Shown here piece after piece: positions 63,492-64,000 of a DNA stretch of 64,000 nucleotides. The stretch comes from JANQIO01 sp965229625. GTDB lineage: Bacteria; Pseudomonadota; Gammaproteobacteria; Pseudomonadales; Halieaceae. The translations under genes and the position numbers were made by a program. Numbering within the stretch: position 1 is the stretch's first letter; the number at the start of each line of letters is the position of its first letter. A model generated the notes under the pieces. The model was not told the DNA's origin. It searched no databases and saw only the letters and a program-made list of their open reading frames with translations. The stretch lies in the NCBI GenBank assembly GCA_965229625.1, contig CBDDJJ010000002.1, positions 1,178,001 to 1,242,000 on the forward strand, written 5' to 3'.

Positions 63492-63513
63492 CCCTGGCGT
63501 TGTTACGCCAGGG
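63492..63513 (-). terminator. Hairpin between the small exported protein gene and the kinase gene
   Basis: An exact 9-bp stem, CCCTGGCGT / ACGCCAGGG, with a 4-base loop. On the minus strand it is followed by TAGTTTGCTTTTTCG, a discontinuous T-rich stretch. It probably attenuates or ends the transcript of the small gene before the kinase. Confidence 0.5.
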
Positions 63514-63540
63514 CCAAAAAATACGCTGCCGCTAGACCAT

Positions 63541-63565
63541 ACCCTACCAAGCTGAAAGGTAGGGT
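63541..63565 (-). other. Second hairpin after the small exported protein gene
   Basis: ACCCTACC / GGTAGGGT, an 8-bp stem with a 9-base loop, ten bases after the stop codon at 63576. No T run follows on either strand, so it looks like an mRNA-stabilising or processing structure rather than a terminator. Confidence 0.4.
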
Positions 63566-63575
63566 CCTACAGCAA

Positions 63576-63947
63576 CTAAACTAAACCCCGGCGTCTCCAG
63601 AACATTCCGGCCAGCTGATCATTAGCTCTACGCCAGAACATGCCTGCAAGTGTCTCGGACTCAGATGATTCAACGGTTTCCGAAATCCTTACCACGAGAT
63701 CACTGCGGCTTAACAGTTGGAGCTGCTCACTGGTTAACGTGGCACCCAAATAGTTAACAGACGCTGCCGTCTCCGTGACGCTACCGCCTACTGACTCCAC
63801 CAACTGTGCAGCTTCCATCACATTGGAAACCTTCAACAGGTATGCCTTCGAATCAATAGATTCGGTTGACGAGTGCAGAGATGCAGAACCCAGAGTGCTA
63901 AGCGCGATGGCGCCAGCAAACAGACTTGCACGCGTGAGATTTTTCAT
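63576..63947 (-). CDS. Small exported protein with inhibitor-I9-like domain and duplicated LAGMFWRR tail
   Basis: A 123-residue protein with a Sec signal peptide (1-22) and a good AGGAGG ribosome-binding site. Residues 34-92 (KAYLLKVSN..., ESVGGSVTET, LTSEQLQLLSRSDLVVRISE) look like the inhibitor I9/subtilase propeptide fold seen before S8 peptidases, but no peptidase follows. The C-terminus carries LAGMFWRR twice (residues 100-107 and 112-119), separated by ANDQ and followed by RGLV. The two copies use different codons at all five changeable Leu/Ala/Gly/Arg positions, so the peptide rather than the DNA is conserved. Each ends in a dibasic Arg-Arg, a plausible cleavage site. Function unknown; it could be a protease inhibitor/chaperone or a precursor of a short peptide. 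Confidence 0.8.
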   Translation of the reverse strand: MKNLTRASLFAGAIALSTLGSASLHSSTESIDSKAYLLKVSNVMEAAQLVESVGGSVTETAASVNYLGATLTSEQLQLLSRSDLVVRISETVESSESETLAGMFWRRANDQLAGMFWRRRGLV

Positions 63948-64000
63948 GACCGCCTCCTAAAGCTGTCCTGACCACGGACTTTTGTAATGGCCTTTTGGAA

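Noticed and set aside
63576..63947. Truncated S8 peptidase pseudogene
   Set aside because: The sequence after the stop shows no peptidase motifs in any frame, and the duplicated tail with synonymous codon differences argues for an intact small gene.

Overview
The window looks like chromosomal DNA of a marine gammaproteobacterium, probably of the Halieaceae/Cellvibrionales kind. This is inferred from moderately high GC, an xps-ordered type II secretion operon, fabV beside the pyruvate dehydrogenase genes, a nadA-bepA-tusA neighbourhood and a steroid C/D-ring degradation cluster. No rRNA, tRNA, CRISPR array, phage or insertion sequence was found.

Layout. 1-10.9 kb is an envelope glycan region: glycosyltransferases, two sulfotransferase-like proteins, a GtrB/GtrA pair, a large GT-C-like membrane protein and a TPR/O-GlcNAc-transferase-like protein. 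At 11.1-12.4 kb is an exported, Ser/Thr/Ala-rich surface protein with its own promoter and a strong terminator. At 12.7-22.9 kb is a complete type II secretion operon, gspE-F-G-H-I-J-K-L-M-C(N)-D, on the minus strand.

22.9-38.9 kb is a minus-strand catabolic cluster that matches, gene by gene, the module known from actinobacteria for the last two steroid rings (HIP pathway): fadD3, ipdA, ipdB, ipdC, echA20, fadE31/32-like, fadA6, an SDR, a fadE, fadE30 and ipdF. A second acyl-CoA ligase lies upstream. Its built-in regulator is an unusual single-chain tandem Lrp/AsnC protein. The two larger gaps in the cluster carry three copies of a long-hairpin repeat, each with a conserved 58-bp core and copy-specific self-complementary arms.

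39-46.4 kb holds a dienelactone hydrolase-like protein, a metallo-beta-lactamase-fold hydrolase, fabV, aceF and aceE. 46.6-53.6 kb holds an M16 peptidase lipoprotein, a PerM-type transporter, tusA, bepA and nadA. 54-58.9 kb carries three cyclic-di-GMP genes in a row, the first behind a long, strongly structured leader. 58.9-63.4 kb encodes a 1,497-residue hybrid sensor kinase with a periplasmic propeller. Just upstream of it on the same strand is a small exported protein ending in a duplicated LAGMFWRR motif whose two copies differ by synonymous codons.

The most unusual items are the hairpin repeat family, the small duplicated-motif exported protein next to the kinase, the tandem Lrp regulator in the steroid operon, and the possibly leaderless, palindrome-controlled gspE promoter.
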